64,000 nucleotides of DNA from Azoarcus sp031546845 (GTDB lineage: Bacteria > Pseudomonadota > Gammaproteobacteria > Burkholderiales > Rhodocyclaceae), in contig JAVBJT010000023.1 in NCBI GenBank assembly GCA_031546845.1, positions 62,001 through 126,000 of the forward strand, given 5' to 3'. A program made the translations under genes and the position numbers. The notes below the pieces were generated by a model. It saw only the letters and a program-made list of their open reading frames with translations, was not told the DNA's origin and did no database searches. Positions 1 to 8,098 of the stretch are shown in pieces (positions within the stretch are counted from its first letter, which is position 1; every line of letters starts with the position of its first letter).

Positions 1-2
1 TT

Positions 3-323
3 ACGGCGGAGAAACCGGAAACACCCGAACCGCTCGAAGATACACCCTACATCTACCGGCCCAACGATCCTTTCCAGGTTCAGATAGACGAGGCGCGCAT
101 GGTCGCCAGTATCGACTCGTCGCACAAGCCGTGGGTCAAAAAAACGTGGTTTGTCCTGTTCGTGATCGGCCCGCTGGTATATGCGCAGTTGCTTGCGCTG
201 TCGCTCACCTCGCAGGCGAGCGGGTGGGAATGGCTGAAACGTTTCATAGGCGCCAACGCCGTCATTCTGCCGATCTGGCTGCTCTATTATTCCATTTGGC
301 GCCGCAAGACCCGGAAAAGCTGA
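3..323 (+). CDS. Partial hypothetical membrane protein (C-terminal part)
   Basis: The reading frame is open from the left edge of the window and ends at TGA 321-323, so the true start lies outside. An internal ATG at 99 exists but the frame upstream of it is also codon-like (acidic, proline-rich: EKPETPEPLEDTPYIYRP). The C-terminal part has two hydrophobic stretches (FVLFVIGPLVYAQLLAL and AVILPIWLLYYSIW) and ends in a basic tail, RRKTRKS, which fits a small inner-membrane protein with its end in the cytoplasm. I do not recognise the family. It is followed after 80 bases by a small lipoprotein gene on the same strand. Confidence 0.55.
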   Translation, partial: TAEKPETPEPLEDTPYIYRPNDPFQVQIDEARMVASIDSSHKPWVKKTWFVLFVIGPLVYAQLLALSLTSQASGWEWLKRFIGANAVILPIWLLYYSIWRRKTRKS

Positions 324-403
324 TTATCCTTTGCTCATGGAGCGTGGCGCGGCTTGCACGGCCTCGCCCGGCACCCAACCAAGCTTCCACGTATGGCGCA
401 CCC

Positions 404-625
404 ATGCCTCGCACCGACATTTGCCTTGCCACAATCTGCCTGTTCGCCACCGGCTTGCTGCCGGCCTGCTCCTCGCAACAGCTTTATGCCTCCGGCCAAT
501 CGTGGCGGCAGCAAGAATGCGGCAAGATCGCGGACACCGAAGAGCGCCGGCGCTGCACGGCCGACGCCAATACCTCTTACGAGAATTACCAACGGCAACG
601 CGAGGCCGTGCAAAATTCGCGTTAG
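404..625 (+). CDS. Small putative lipoprotein
   Basis: The start at 404 gives a 73-residue product with a short hydrophobic signal segment and a lipobox-like LLPAC at about residues 18-22, so it would be lipid-modified on that cysteine and exported. A much longer open frame starts upstream at 131, but it would overlap the membrane-protein gene and adds no signal sequence. The mature part contains two cysteines (QECGKI and RRRCTA) and an R/Q/E-rich C-terminal stretch, spaced as in small CX-type envelope proteins. The function is unknown. The gene lies between an unknown membrane protein and ubiX. Confidence 0.6.
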   Translation: MPRTDICLATICLFATGLLPACSSQQLYASGQSWRQQECGKIADTEERRRCTADANTSYENYQRQREAVQNSR

Positions 626-748
626 GCTGGAACAAAACTCACCCCCTCCATGCACCGGAACCTATTCGATACACGGCTTTTCCCCTGCGCAGCACTGTGT
701 AAAACAACGCGGGCCCATAGCTGAAACCTTACTGATGAACATACGCTC

Positions 749-1372
749 ATGATCGTTACCGTCGCTCTCACTGGCGCCTCCGGCATGCCGTATGGCGTTC
801 GCCTGGTGGAATGTCTGATCGGCGCCGGCTGCCAGGTCTGGTTGTTGTATTCACAAGTGGCGCAGATCGTCGCGCGGCAGGAGATGGGCTGGAATCTGCC
901 GGCGCGGACGGGCGAGGTCGAGGCCGAACTATCCGCCCGCTTCGGCGCCAGCCCGAGGCAACTACGCGTGTTCGGGCGCGAAGAGTGGTTCGCGCCGCCG
1001 GCCTCCGGCTCCAACCCGCCGGACGCGATGGTGATCTGCCCCTGCACCATGGGAACGCTGGCCGCGGTGGCGGCCGGGCTGAGCCAGAACCTGATCGAAC
1101 GCGCCGCCGACGTGGTGCTGAAGGAAGGCCGCAAGTTGATCCTGGTACCACGCGAAACACCCTATTCGGCCATTCACCTGGAAAACATGCTCAAGCTGGC
1201 ACGGCTCGGGGCATGCATTCTGCCGCCCTGCCCCGGGTTTTATCATCACCCGCAAACGGTGCAGGACCTGGTCGATTTCGTCGTCGCCCGCATTCTCGAT
1301 CAGCTCGGCGTGCCACATAAGTTGATGCCACGCTGGGGTGACGAACCCGCTAGCGGCGTTATCGAGGCATGA
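749..1372 (+). CDS. ubiX: Flavin prenyltransferase UbiX
   Basis: This 207-residue flavoprotein of the UbiX/Pad1 family joins a dimethylallyl group to FMN. The prenylated FMN is the cofactor of UbiD-type decarboxylases, as in ubiquinone synthesis. The N-terminus reads VTVALTGASGMPYGVRL, the family's FMN-binding GASG motif. The middle has MVICPCTMGTLAAVAAGLSQNLIERAAD, the usual CPCSM/TLA..A-G...NL..RAADV block, and then KEGRKLILVPRETP. Length and start match the family. No ubiD is present in the window. The next gene follows on the same strand after about 50 bases. Confidence 0.95.
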   Translation: MIVTVALTGASGMPYGVRLVECLIGAGCQVWLLYSQVAQIVARQEMGWNLPARTGEVEAELSARFGASPRQLRVFGREEWFAPPASGSNPPDAMVICPCTMGTLAAVAAGLSQNLIERAADVVLKEGRKLILVPRETPYSAIHLENMLKLARLGACILPPCPGFYHHPQTVQDLVDFVVARILDQLGVPHKLMPRWGDEPASGVIEA

Positions 1373-1424
1373 ACACCGCAAACGTCCGCACAGCGAACCT
1401 CCATACCCCATTTTCTCCTTTGTC

Positions 1425-2033
1425 ATGACCAGCCATTCACCCGATACGCTTCCCCTCTTCCCGCTCAACGCCGTGCTGTTCCCCGATGGCCGTCTGTCCC
1501 TGCGCGTATTCGAGGCGCGCTACATGGACATGGTGAGCCGCTGCCTGCGCGAAAATAGCAGCTTCGGCGTCTGCCTGATCGCCGCCGGCAGCGAGGTCGG
1601 CGAAGCGGCGGTGCCGCATCTTGTGGGCACCGAGGCGTGCATCGAGGAATACGGCATGGAAGAACAGGGCATTCTGTCCATCGTCGTGCGCGGTCTGCGG
1701 CGTTTTTACATCGAGGACCACGAGGTCGAACCCGACGGCTTGCTCAACGCGCGCGTGCGCAGGCTGGCCGAACCGGCCACCCTGCCCGTGCCAGAGGCAC
1801 AGGCCGAATTGCTGCCATTGCTGCGGGCGATTGCCGCCGAGCCCGGCCGTAGCCTGCCGCAACCGCATCGCTTCGACGATGCCGCCTGGGTCGGCGCGCG
1901 CTATATCGAACTGCTGCCGGTGCCGCTGCTGGCAAAACAACGCTTGCTGGAGCTGGAAGACGTGCTGAGCCGGCTGGAAATCATCCAACAGTTCCTGCAC
2001 CAGCGCGGCCTGCTCGGAGGAAAGACCCAATAA
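1425..2033 (+). CDS. LON peptidase substrate-binding (LON-N) domain protein
   Basis: The product has about 202 residues and begins LPLFPLNAVLFPDGRLSLRVFEARY, the signature of the Lon N-terminal (PUA-like) domain. GFGVC-type and VRGLRRF segments follow. There is no AAA+ or serine-lysine protease domain, so this is a stand-alone LON-N protein, common in proteobacteria and of unknown substrate. I chose the ATG at 1425 over the open frame from 1338 because the latter overlaps the end of ubiX and the conserved domain starts right after 1425. It converges on mutY with 5 bases between the stops. Confidence 0.85.
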   Translation: MTSHSPDTLPLFPLNAVLFPDGRLSLRVFEARYMDMVSRCLRENSSFGVCLIAAGSEVGEAAVPHLVGTEACIEEYGMEEQGILSIVVRGLRRFYIEDHEVEPDGLLNARVRRLAEPATLPVPEAQAELLPLLRAIAAEPGRSLPQPHRFDDAAWVGARYIELLPVPLLAKQRLLELEDVLSRLEIIQQFLHQRGLLGGKTQ

Positions 2034-2038
2034 GCGGG

Positions 2039-3085
2039 TCAGGCCGCGGCCAGCGCATCCAGAATGCGCCGTACCGGCGCGGGCAAAGCCGCATCGGCGG
2101 TATCGCCCAGCGGTAGCCAGGAAAACGCCCCCTCCATTGCCACCACCCGGCTATCGCCTGGCCGCACATCCAAACGCAGCGGCTGAATATCCAGCGTGAA
2201 ATGAGTAAAAGCATGCGTGAGCGGCGCGAGTTCCCGCGTGGGGCCGGCATGCAGGCCCAGCGCCTCGTGCGCCCAGGCCACGACATTGACGGCGGAAGCA
2301 GGCACTTCCGGCAAGCTCAGCAAACCGCCCCACAAACCGACGGGCGGGCGGCGTTCGAGCAGCACCGCGCCATCGCGCACAATTACCGCAAACCGCGCGC
2401 TGCGCCGTGGCACAGCTTTTTTCGGCCGCGCCGTGGGCAGTTCGGCCACGCGCCCTTCGCGCCAGGCCACACAATCGTGCGCCACGGGGCAACGGCCGCA
2501 AGCGGGCCTGGCGCGGGTGCAAACGGTGGCGCCGAGGTCCATCTGCGCTTGGATGTAAATACCCACATCCTTTTCCGGCAGCAAGGATTCGGCCAGTACC
2601 CACAGCCTATTTTCCACCGCCTTGACGCCGGGGAAGCCGTCGATGCCGAAAGCCCGGCAAAGCACTCGCTTGACGTTGCCGTCGAGAATGGCGGCACGTT
2701 CGCCGTAAGCGAACGCGGCAACGGCCGCCGCCGTGGAACGGCCCACGCCGGGCAATTGCGCAATATCGGCGGCACGGCGAGGAAAATTCCCACCGTACTC
2801 CGCCACAAGCTGCCGCGCGGCGCGGTGCAAATTGCGCGCGCGGGCGTAGTAACCCAAGCCGCTCCACAGCGCCAGCACATCCTCCACCGGCGCCGCGGCG
2901 AGATCGGCAAGCGTTGGAAAGCGCGCGAGAAAACGTGCGTAGTACGGAATCACCGTGTCCACCTGCGTCTGCTGCAACATGATTTCCGCCAGCCAGATAC
3001 GGTAAGGATCGCGGCCGCCCTGCCAGGGCAAGTCGTGGCGACCGTGCACGCGCTGCCAGTCGATCAGGGCGCGCGCGAAGCTCAT
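2039..3085 (-). CDS. mutY: A/G-specific adenine DNA glycosylase MutY
   Basis: MutY removes adenine mispaired with 8-oxoguanine in base excision repair. The sequence shows WLAEIMLQQTQV with the catalytic Glu, a helix-hairpin-helix LPGVGRSTAAAV, then LDGNVKRVL with the catalytic Asp. The iron-sulfur ligands are spaced C-x6-C-x2-C-x5-C (from CTRARPACGRC onward). The C-terminal third is a Nudix-like 8-oxoG recognition domain (LLERRPPVGLWGGLLSLPE, then THAFTHFTL). The open frame extends to 3178, but MSFARALIDW at 3085 aligns with the usual MutY start and has GGGAG a few bases upstream. Confidence 0.95.
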   Translation of the reverse strand: MSFARALIDWQRVHGRHDLPWQGGRDPYRIWLAEIMLQQTQVDTVIPYYARFLARFPTLADLAAAPVEDVLALWSGLGYYARARNLHRAARQLVAEYGGNFPRRAADIAQLPGVGRSTAAAVAAFAYGERAAILDGNVKRVLCRAFGIDGFPGVKAVENRLWVLAESLLPEKDVGIYIQAQMDLGATVCTRARPACGRCPVAHDCVAWREGRVAELPTARPKKAVPRRSARFAVIVRDGAVLLERRPPVGLWGGLLSLPEVPASAVNVVAWAHEALGLHAGPTRELAPLTHAFTHFTLDIQPLRLDVRPGDSRVVAMEGAFSWLPLGDTADAALPAPVRRILDALAAA

Positions 3086-3316
3086 CGGCTCCCGGCTGTC
3101 CGTTTCTTGGCCTGCGGCCTTGGAGTTTGCTATTTTTTCATCCACGGCGAGCCGGGCACCTTGTTCCATTTCAAACATCCACTTTTATCCAGGCAGGGTC
3201 GACGCCATCCACCGGTGCGGCGATAATCCATTGTTGTTTTGTCTGCCTGCACCAATCCGCCGGCATGACTTTTCCCGATTTTCCCGCCCGCGCGCGCCAC
3301 CGAACGAACCGCTCCC

Positions 3317-3814
3317 ATGTCCTCCACTACCTCAACCGACGAGGCATTCACCCGTCGCTTCCGCAACACGCTCGGCATGTTCGCCACCGGTATCGCGGTC
3401 GTCACAATGTATACGCCGGATAAACGGCCGATCGGCTTGACGATCAACTCTTTCAATTCGGTTTCACTCGATCCGCCCCTGGTGGTGTGGAGCCTGGCGT
3501 GCCAGTTGCCGAGCCGCGCCTTGTTCGAGGCGTGCGAATACTACGCGATCAATGTGCTGGCGGAAGATCAGGAGGCGCTCTCACGCCTGTTCGCCAGCCG
3601 CACCGACGGCAAATTCGACGGCCTGGAAATCAAGCAGGGCGCGCACGGCACGCCCTTGCTGCGCGGCGGCTGCGCACATTTCGAATGCCGCAATACGACG
3701 CGTTACCCCGGCGGCGACCACATCCTGTTCGTCAGCGAGGTGGTTGCGTTCGATCGTAGAGATCGACCGCCACTGGTCTATCATAAGGGCGTCTATCGAC
3801 GACTGGCGCCCTGA
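3317..3814 (+). CDS. Flavin reductase family protein (FMN-binding)
   Basis: The 165-residue protein belongs to the flavin reductase-like, FMN-binding split-barrel family. Members reduce FMN or FAD with NAD(P)H, often for a two-component monooxygenase. Typical segments are RRFRNTLGMFATGIAVVTM, IGLTINSFNSVSLDPPLVVWSL, YYAINVLAEDQEALSRLF and the C-terminal DHILFVSEVVAF followed by PLVYHKGVYRRL. Length and start match the family. No oxygenase partner lies beside it, so its electron acceptor cannot be named from context. Confidence 0.9.
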   Translation: MSSTTSTDEAFTRRFRNTLGMFATGIAVVTMYTPDKRPIGLTINSFNSVSLDPPLVVWSLACQLPSRALFEACEYYAINVLAEDQEALSRLFASRTDGKFDGLEIKQGAHGTPLLRGGCAHFECRNTTRYPGGDHILFVSEVVAFDRRDRPPLVYHKGVYRRLAP

Positions 3815-3927
3815 CCGGCACAGCGCGCCAAAAACTTCGTGCGCGATCTCGACTAGACTGAAACAAACCAGAACCGATTCCGCGCAAACGCCGCACCGCC
3901 GCTTTTCACATGCCAAGGAGCCTCACG

Positions 3928-4224
3928 ATGACCGGAATCCAGCACTTCGGTAAAGATTTCGAAGCAGTCGCCATGGAATTAGCGTCCCTCGCCAAGATGT
4001 GCGACATCCGCCTGCGCGACCCCGGCGTGACCGATGCAGTGCTGCGCGGCGACGACTCCATCCGCCAGACCAACCCAATCGCCTTCGACAAAATGCGCGG
4101 CCTGCTGGCACTGGCTTACAGCATGGTGGAACAATCCGTGGCCGCCGAAGGGGCGCAATCGACCGGCGAATTCGTCAGCCGCGCAATCGCTGAAGCGGCG
4201 GAACGGCGCGACCGCTTCGGCTGA
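3928..4224 (+). CDS. Hypothetical protein, 98 residues
   Basis: The start at 3928 is preferred because AAGGAG lies 7 bases upstream (3915-3920); an in-frame ATG at 3910 precedes that site. The product (MTGIQHFGKDFEAVAMELAS...) is predicted to be mainly helical and soluble, with conserved-looking MCDIRLRDPGVTDAVL and FDKMRGLLALAYSMVEQS segments. I do not recognise a domain. It is monocistronic: 113 bases follow the flavin reductase gene, and the next gene runs on the opposite strand. Confidence 0.65.
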   Translation: MTGIQHFGKDFEAVAMELASLAKMCDIRLRDPGVTDAVLRGDDSIRQTNPIAFDKMRGLLALAYSMVEQSVAAEGAQSTGEFVSRAIAEAAERRDRFG

Positions 4225-4422
4225 GCATCCACGCATAACGGGCTATGCACGACCGCACCGCCACGGTGCGGCGAAGGCCTGCGGACGGCCGCCGCGCAGG
4301 TCTATGCCTGGCCCAGCCCCCATCGCTTGAGGGCGTCACAGCGCTATCCTCTTGCATATCGCCAGATCAGACGAATCGTCTGCCAACATCCTCAACGCCG
4401 GTCGGCTAGAGTGAGGCTCGCA

Positions 4423-5325
4423 TCACCAGAAAATCAGATCGCCTGAATCGAGATCCGGTTTGATGGTGACCATTTTGCTGTCCATCATGCTCCAGCACCT
4501 CTGCCTTTCCCAGTAGCTTTCGGCAATCAATGGGGTCTCGGGCCGTGCAAAGAATGTCATTTGCCCACCACTGAAAGCGATCTTGGCTGCCAGGGAAACC
4601 GGGTCGAAACTCACGCTGCCGATGTCCGCTTTTCTCAGTAGCTGAGCCAGCTCCCGCCTGCCATCCTCCAACTTCCGGACCTGCTCTCCGACCACATCCC
4701 TACGCAACGTCAAGGTTGAAAATGCGCGCCCATCGTCCGCGCCAAATGACCAATATCCACCGGAAATACGCTTGTTCGTCGAGAAGACAATGGATATGCA
4801 AGGATCATCAGGCAAGGATTGGACGAGCAACCTGACCGACGCGCCGACCAGTTCGTCAAACCAATCGGACAACTGCTCGGAGGGGGAGCGTCTTTTCTTT
4901 CTCGCTCTTGTCTTCTTCTCGGAAGGAAATAACGAATTTCGTTGCTTTATCCAACTGTTCGTTTCGCTGCCTTCGATTTTCATTCCATCCGGAAGCTCGA
5001 TCATGCCTTTCGCCAACTGCGCCAATGCTGCCGCGAACAGTTGCGCACAAAATTCATCGTGCTTGCTCGAGCGGAAACTCAATGTGCCGCAATGGCTATA
5101 GGCACTCCCATCAATTCCTGCCTCTTCCGGCGCCAGACACGCCATTCCCCACTCGAAGCCACATTCGGTGCCATTCATGACACACACGCAATAGCCCGAA
5201 AGCTTCCTGAAGTCATGCTTCCCGGAAAATTGAAAGGAGGGAGCTATTTCCCGAATAGCCTGCTCAAGCAGGACATCCGTAGGCAGCAAATTTTCTTGAA
5301 AATAAACGCGATAATGAACGGCCAC
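4423..5325 (-). CDS. Hypothetical protein, 300 residues, atypical base composition
   Basis: This is an intact 300-codon frame with a GTG start at 5325 and GAGG about 6 bases upstream. It has no signal peptide or membrane segment. A basic, low-complexity linker around residues 138-148 (KKTRARKKRRSPSEQ) separates an N-terminal part from a C-terminal part, suggesting two domains. I do not recognise either. The gene looks less GC-rich than its neighbours (by eye), and it is flanked by about 200-base gaps, so it may be a recent acquisition. It is coding by length and by lack of a better frame. Confidence 0.6.
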   Translation of the reverse strand: MAVHYRVYFQENLLPTDVLLEQAIREIAPSFQFSGKHDFRKLSGYCVCVMNGTECGFEWGMACLAPEEAGIDGSAYSHCGTLSFRSSKHDEFCAQLFAAALAQLAKGMIELPDGMKIEGSETNSWIKQRNSLFPSEKKTRARKKRRSPSEQLSDWFDELVGASVRLLVQSLPDDPCISIVFSTNKRISGGYWSFGADDGRAFSTLTLRRDVVGEQVRKLEDGRRELAQLLRKADIGSVSFDPVSLAAKIAFSGGQMTFFARPETPLIAESYWERQRCWSMMDSKMVTIKPDLDSGDLIFW

Positions 5326-5545
5326 ACCAACCTCAATCTTTGTAGATGAATTCCAAATGCACCTGGATAGCGATTCCAGGCAGCATCAAAAGCAGTATGA
5401 CAAAAACAGATTTTCACCTATGAGATGGCCGATTGGAACACTGTCCGGTAAGCACGGGGATGCGCGCCAACGTCTCGAAACATGCCGTCGGCCGTAAACT
5501 GAAGCAACGAAATCCAGCCCCATTTTTCGCCCCCACGCAATCGCG

Positions 5546-5896
5546 ATGAAATTTTTCCGCAGGGTGGTCCTGTTCGTTCTCGCCGTCTACGCCGTCGGCT
5601 GCGCGCTTCTCATCTGGATACTCCCGCTGAACGGCTACGAATGGATGCTGGACGATCCTACGCTCAAGAACGAACACTTGCGCTTTTGCACATTGCCTAT
5701 CGACAACGACACCTTCCTGGGTAGCGCGCTTGGCGCGATAGCGCTACCGCTGCTTTTGCTCGCGGCATCCATCGCCCTATCCATCCGCCACCGCAAGGCG
5801 CATTGCACGCTATGGATAAGCCTGGCGCTGCTGCTGATCTGGGCGCTACGTTTTTTCGTTCTCACGCCTTCGTGCCCGGAGTACGGGGATTATTGA
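5546..5896 (+). CDS. Hypothetical three-helix membrane protein
   Basis: The 116-residue product has hydrophobic segments at roughly 5-27, 62-81 and 90-108, and a charged segment with a cysteine (HLRFCTLPIDNDTF) between the first and second. The predicted second loop (RHRKAH) is basic. The start at 5546 gives a positive N-terminus (MKFFRR) before the first helix, as expected for an inner-membrane protein. The family is not recognised. It stands alone between an unknown gene and the end of the beta-oxidation block, which is read from the opposite strand. Confidence 0.6.
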   Translation: MKFFRRVVLFVLAVYAVGCALLIWILPLNGYEWMLDDPTLKNEHLRFCTLPIDNDTFLGSALGAIALPLLLLAASIALSIRHRKAHCTLWISLALLLIWALRFFVLTPSCPEYGDY

Positions 5897-5948
5897 GGTA
5901 TCAAGCCACCACCCGTGAAGGCGGCGGCTTTAGGCTTCCTACACCAAT

Positions 5949-6749
5949 TCAAACGCCGCGAAACCCCGGCTTGCGCTTTTCCAGAAAGGCAGTGACGCCC
6001 TCGGCGAAGTCGGCGCTCGCGCCACAACGGCCGAAGGCTTCAGCCTCGCTCTGGAGCTGGGATTCGAGCTGATTGTCGTGGGTATCGGCGAGCAGGTGCT
6101 TGATTTCGCCGTAGGCGTGGCGCGGCCCGTTTTTCAGCCGGGCCGCCAACACCGCTGTGACCGCATCGAGTTCGCCGGCCGGCACGCTGCGGGTAATCAC
6201 CCCCAAGCGCACGGCTTCAGCGGCATCGAAGCGGTCGGCCAGCAGCAGAAGTTCGGCGGCTTTGCGACGGCCGACGATGCGCGGCAGAAAATAGGAGGCG
6301 CCGCCGTCGCCCGACAGGCCGATGGAAGAATAAGCGGTGGTGAATACCGCATCGTCCGCGCATAGGGCGAAATCGCAACCGAGCATCAGCGACAACCCGA
6401 AGCCGGCGCAAGCGCCGCGCACCTTGGCGATGACCGGCTGGCGCAGGCTTTGCAGTGTTTCCACCGTGGGATTGATGTACTCGGCGATCATCGCCTTGAA
6501 GGTTGCCAGACGCGCCTCGGGAGAAAGGTGCAGGTTGCGGGCAAAGTCTTTCAGATCGCCGCCCGCCATGAAATGCGCGCCGGCGCCGGTCACCACAACC
6601 ACGGCAACGTCCGCGCGCGTGACCAGTTCGCGCGTGGCGGCGGCGAGATCCTGCATCATTTCGACCGACAGGGCGTTGAGCGCATCGGGACGGTTGAGCG
6701 TCAGGGTGGCGATGCCATCGGTGACGTCGAGCAATACGGTTTCAGCCAT
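5949..6749 (-). CDS. Enoyl-CoA hydratase/isomerase family protein
   Basis: This crotonase-fold protein of 266 residues probably hydrates trans-2-enoyl-CoA in fatty acid breakdown. It shows GIATLTLNRPDALNALS, the oxyanion-hole segment GAHFMAGGDLKDF, then CAGFGLSLMLGCDFALCAD and YSSIGLSGDGGASYFLPRIVG. The region where many hydratases have a second catalytic Glu reads GDGGASY, so an isomerase or other crotonase activity is possible. The ATG at 6749 with AAAGGAGAG upstream is the start; the frame further upstream has no support. It is the last gene of a minus-strand block with thiolase and hydroxyacyl-CoA dehydrogenase genes. Confidence 0.88.
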   Translation of the reverse strand: MAETVLLDVTDGIATLTLNRPDALNALSVEMMQDLAAATRELVTRADVAVVVVTGAGAHFMAGGDLKDFARNLHLSPEARLATFKAMIAEYINPTVETLQSLRQPVIAKVRGACAGFGLSLMLGCDFALCADDAVFTTAYSSIGLSGDGGASYFLPRIVGRRKAAELLLLADRFDAAEAVRLGVITRSVPAGELDAVTAVLAARLKNGPRHAYGEIKHLLADTHDNQLESQLQSEAEAFGRCGASADFAEGVTAFLEKRKPGFRGV

Positions 6750-6848
6750 GTGGCGACTCTCCTTTGGTATGACAACAGCGCCCCTAACGGCATCGGACGC
6801 TCTCCATTTTTCAGCATAGCGCCCAGCGCACCCGCCGGACCGCACACT

Positions 6849-8045
6849 TCACACGCGCTCGAATACCCCCGCCGCGCCCATGCCGGTGCCGATGCACATA
6901 CTGATCATGCCGTGACGCACCTCGCCGCGCCGCATCGCCACGAGCAGGGTCGCGGTGCGGATGACGCCGGTGGCGCCGAGCGGATGGCCAAGCGCAATCG
7001 CGCCGCCCAGGGGGTTCACCTTCGCCGGATCGAGATCGAGAGCGCGCGACACCGCCAGCGCCTGCGCGGCAAAAGCTTCATTCAGTTCGATCCAGTCGAG
7101 CTGCGCCTGGTCGATTCCGGCGAGCTTGAGCGCGCGCGGAATCGCCTCCACCGGGCCGATCCCCATGACTTCCGGCGCTACACCGACGACGGCGAAGCCG
7201 CAAAAGCGCGCGATGGGCGTGGCGCCGTAGCGTTTCAGCGCCGCCTCGCTCATCAGCAGCACCGCGCCGGCGCCATCGGACATCTGCGAGCTGTTGCCGG
7301 CCGTCACCGAGCCACGCGCGGCGAATACCGGCTTGAGTTTAGCCAGCGCTTCGAGCGAAGCGTCCGCGCGCGGCCCCTCGTCGTTCTCCACCACGCGCTC
7401 GACGATGCGCACCGTGCCACCTTCGCCCGGCACATGCTCACGCACGGTATAGGGCGCGATCTCGTCGCGGAAGCGGCCGGCGACAATCGCGGCGCAAGCG
7501 CGTTGATGCGATTCCAGCGCGAAAGCATCCTGGTCGGCGCGACTCACCTGCCACCGCGCGGCCACCTTTTCCGCCGTCAGCCCCATGCCATAGGCAATGC
7601 CGGCGTTCTCGGCGTTGGCAAAGATCGCCGGATTCAAGCTGACCTTGTTGCCCATGATCTGCGGCATCGCGCTCATGCTCTCGGTGCCGGCGGCGATCAT
7701 CACATCCGCCTCGCCAAGGCGGATGCGGTTGGCCGCATCCGCCACCGCCTGCAAACCGGAAGCGCAGAAACGATTGATGGTGACGCCCGGCACCGCGTCC
7801 GGCAGCCCGGCCAACAGCAGGGCGATGCGCGCCACGTTCATGCCTTGCTCGGCTTCCGGCATCGCGCAGCCGACAATGACGTCGCCGATCTCGCGCGCAT
7901 CCAAGCCCGGCGCCTGGGCGACGACGGCGCGCAGCACGTGGGCCAGCATGTCGTCCGGGCGCACGTGGCGAAACGCGCCGTTGCGCCTGCCCACCGGTGT
8001 GCGCGTGGCGGCAACGAGATAGGCATCCTGAATTTGTTTGCTCAT
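6849..8045 (-). CDS. fadA: Acetyl-CoA C-acyltransferase (3-ketoacyl-CoA thiolase)
   Basis: This 398-residue thiolase splits 3-ketoacyl-CoA with CoA in the last step of beta-oxidation. The nucleophilic cysteine lies in TINRFCASGLQAV, the second histidine in ALGHPLGATG and the second active-site cysteine in MCIGTGMGAAGVF. The ATG at 8045 follows AGGAGAG in the leader; the longer frame to 8087 lacks support. The gene is 53 bases downstream of a hydroxyacyl-CoA dehydrogenase/enoyl-CoA hydratase gene, so the two probably form a FadB/FadA-like pair. Substrate length cannot be read from sequence; an acetoacetyl-CoA thiolase is the main alternative. Confidence 0.9.
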   Translation of the reverse strand: MSKQIQDAYLVAATRTPVGRRNGAFRHVRPDDMLAHVLRAVVAQAPGLDAREIGDVIVGCAMPEAEQGMNVARIALLLAGLPDAVPGVTINRFCASGLQAVADAANRIRLGEADVMIAAGTESMSAMPQIMGNKVSLNPAIFANAENAGIAYGMGLTAEKVAARWQVSRADQDAFALESHQRACAAIVAGRFRDEIAPYTVREHVPGEGGTVRIVERVVENDEGPRADASLEALAKLKPVFAARGSVTAGNSSQMSDGAGAVLLMSEAALKRYGATPIARFCGFAVVGVAPEVMGIGPVEAIPRALKLAGIDQAQLDWIELNEAFAAQALAVSRALDLDPAKVNPLGGAIALGHPLGATGVIRTATLLVAMRRGEVRHGMISMCIGTGMGAAGVFERV

Positions 8046-8098
8046 GGCTCGCTCTCCTGTCCGGTGCCCGGCTGCACCCATCGTCAATTACACAAGGG

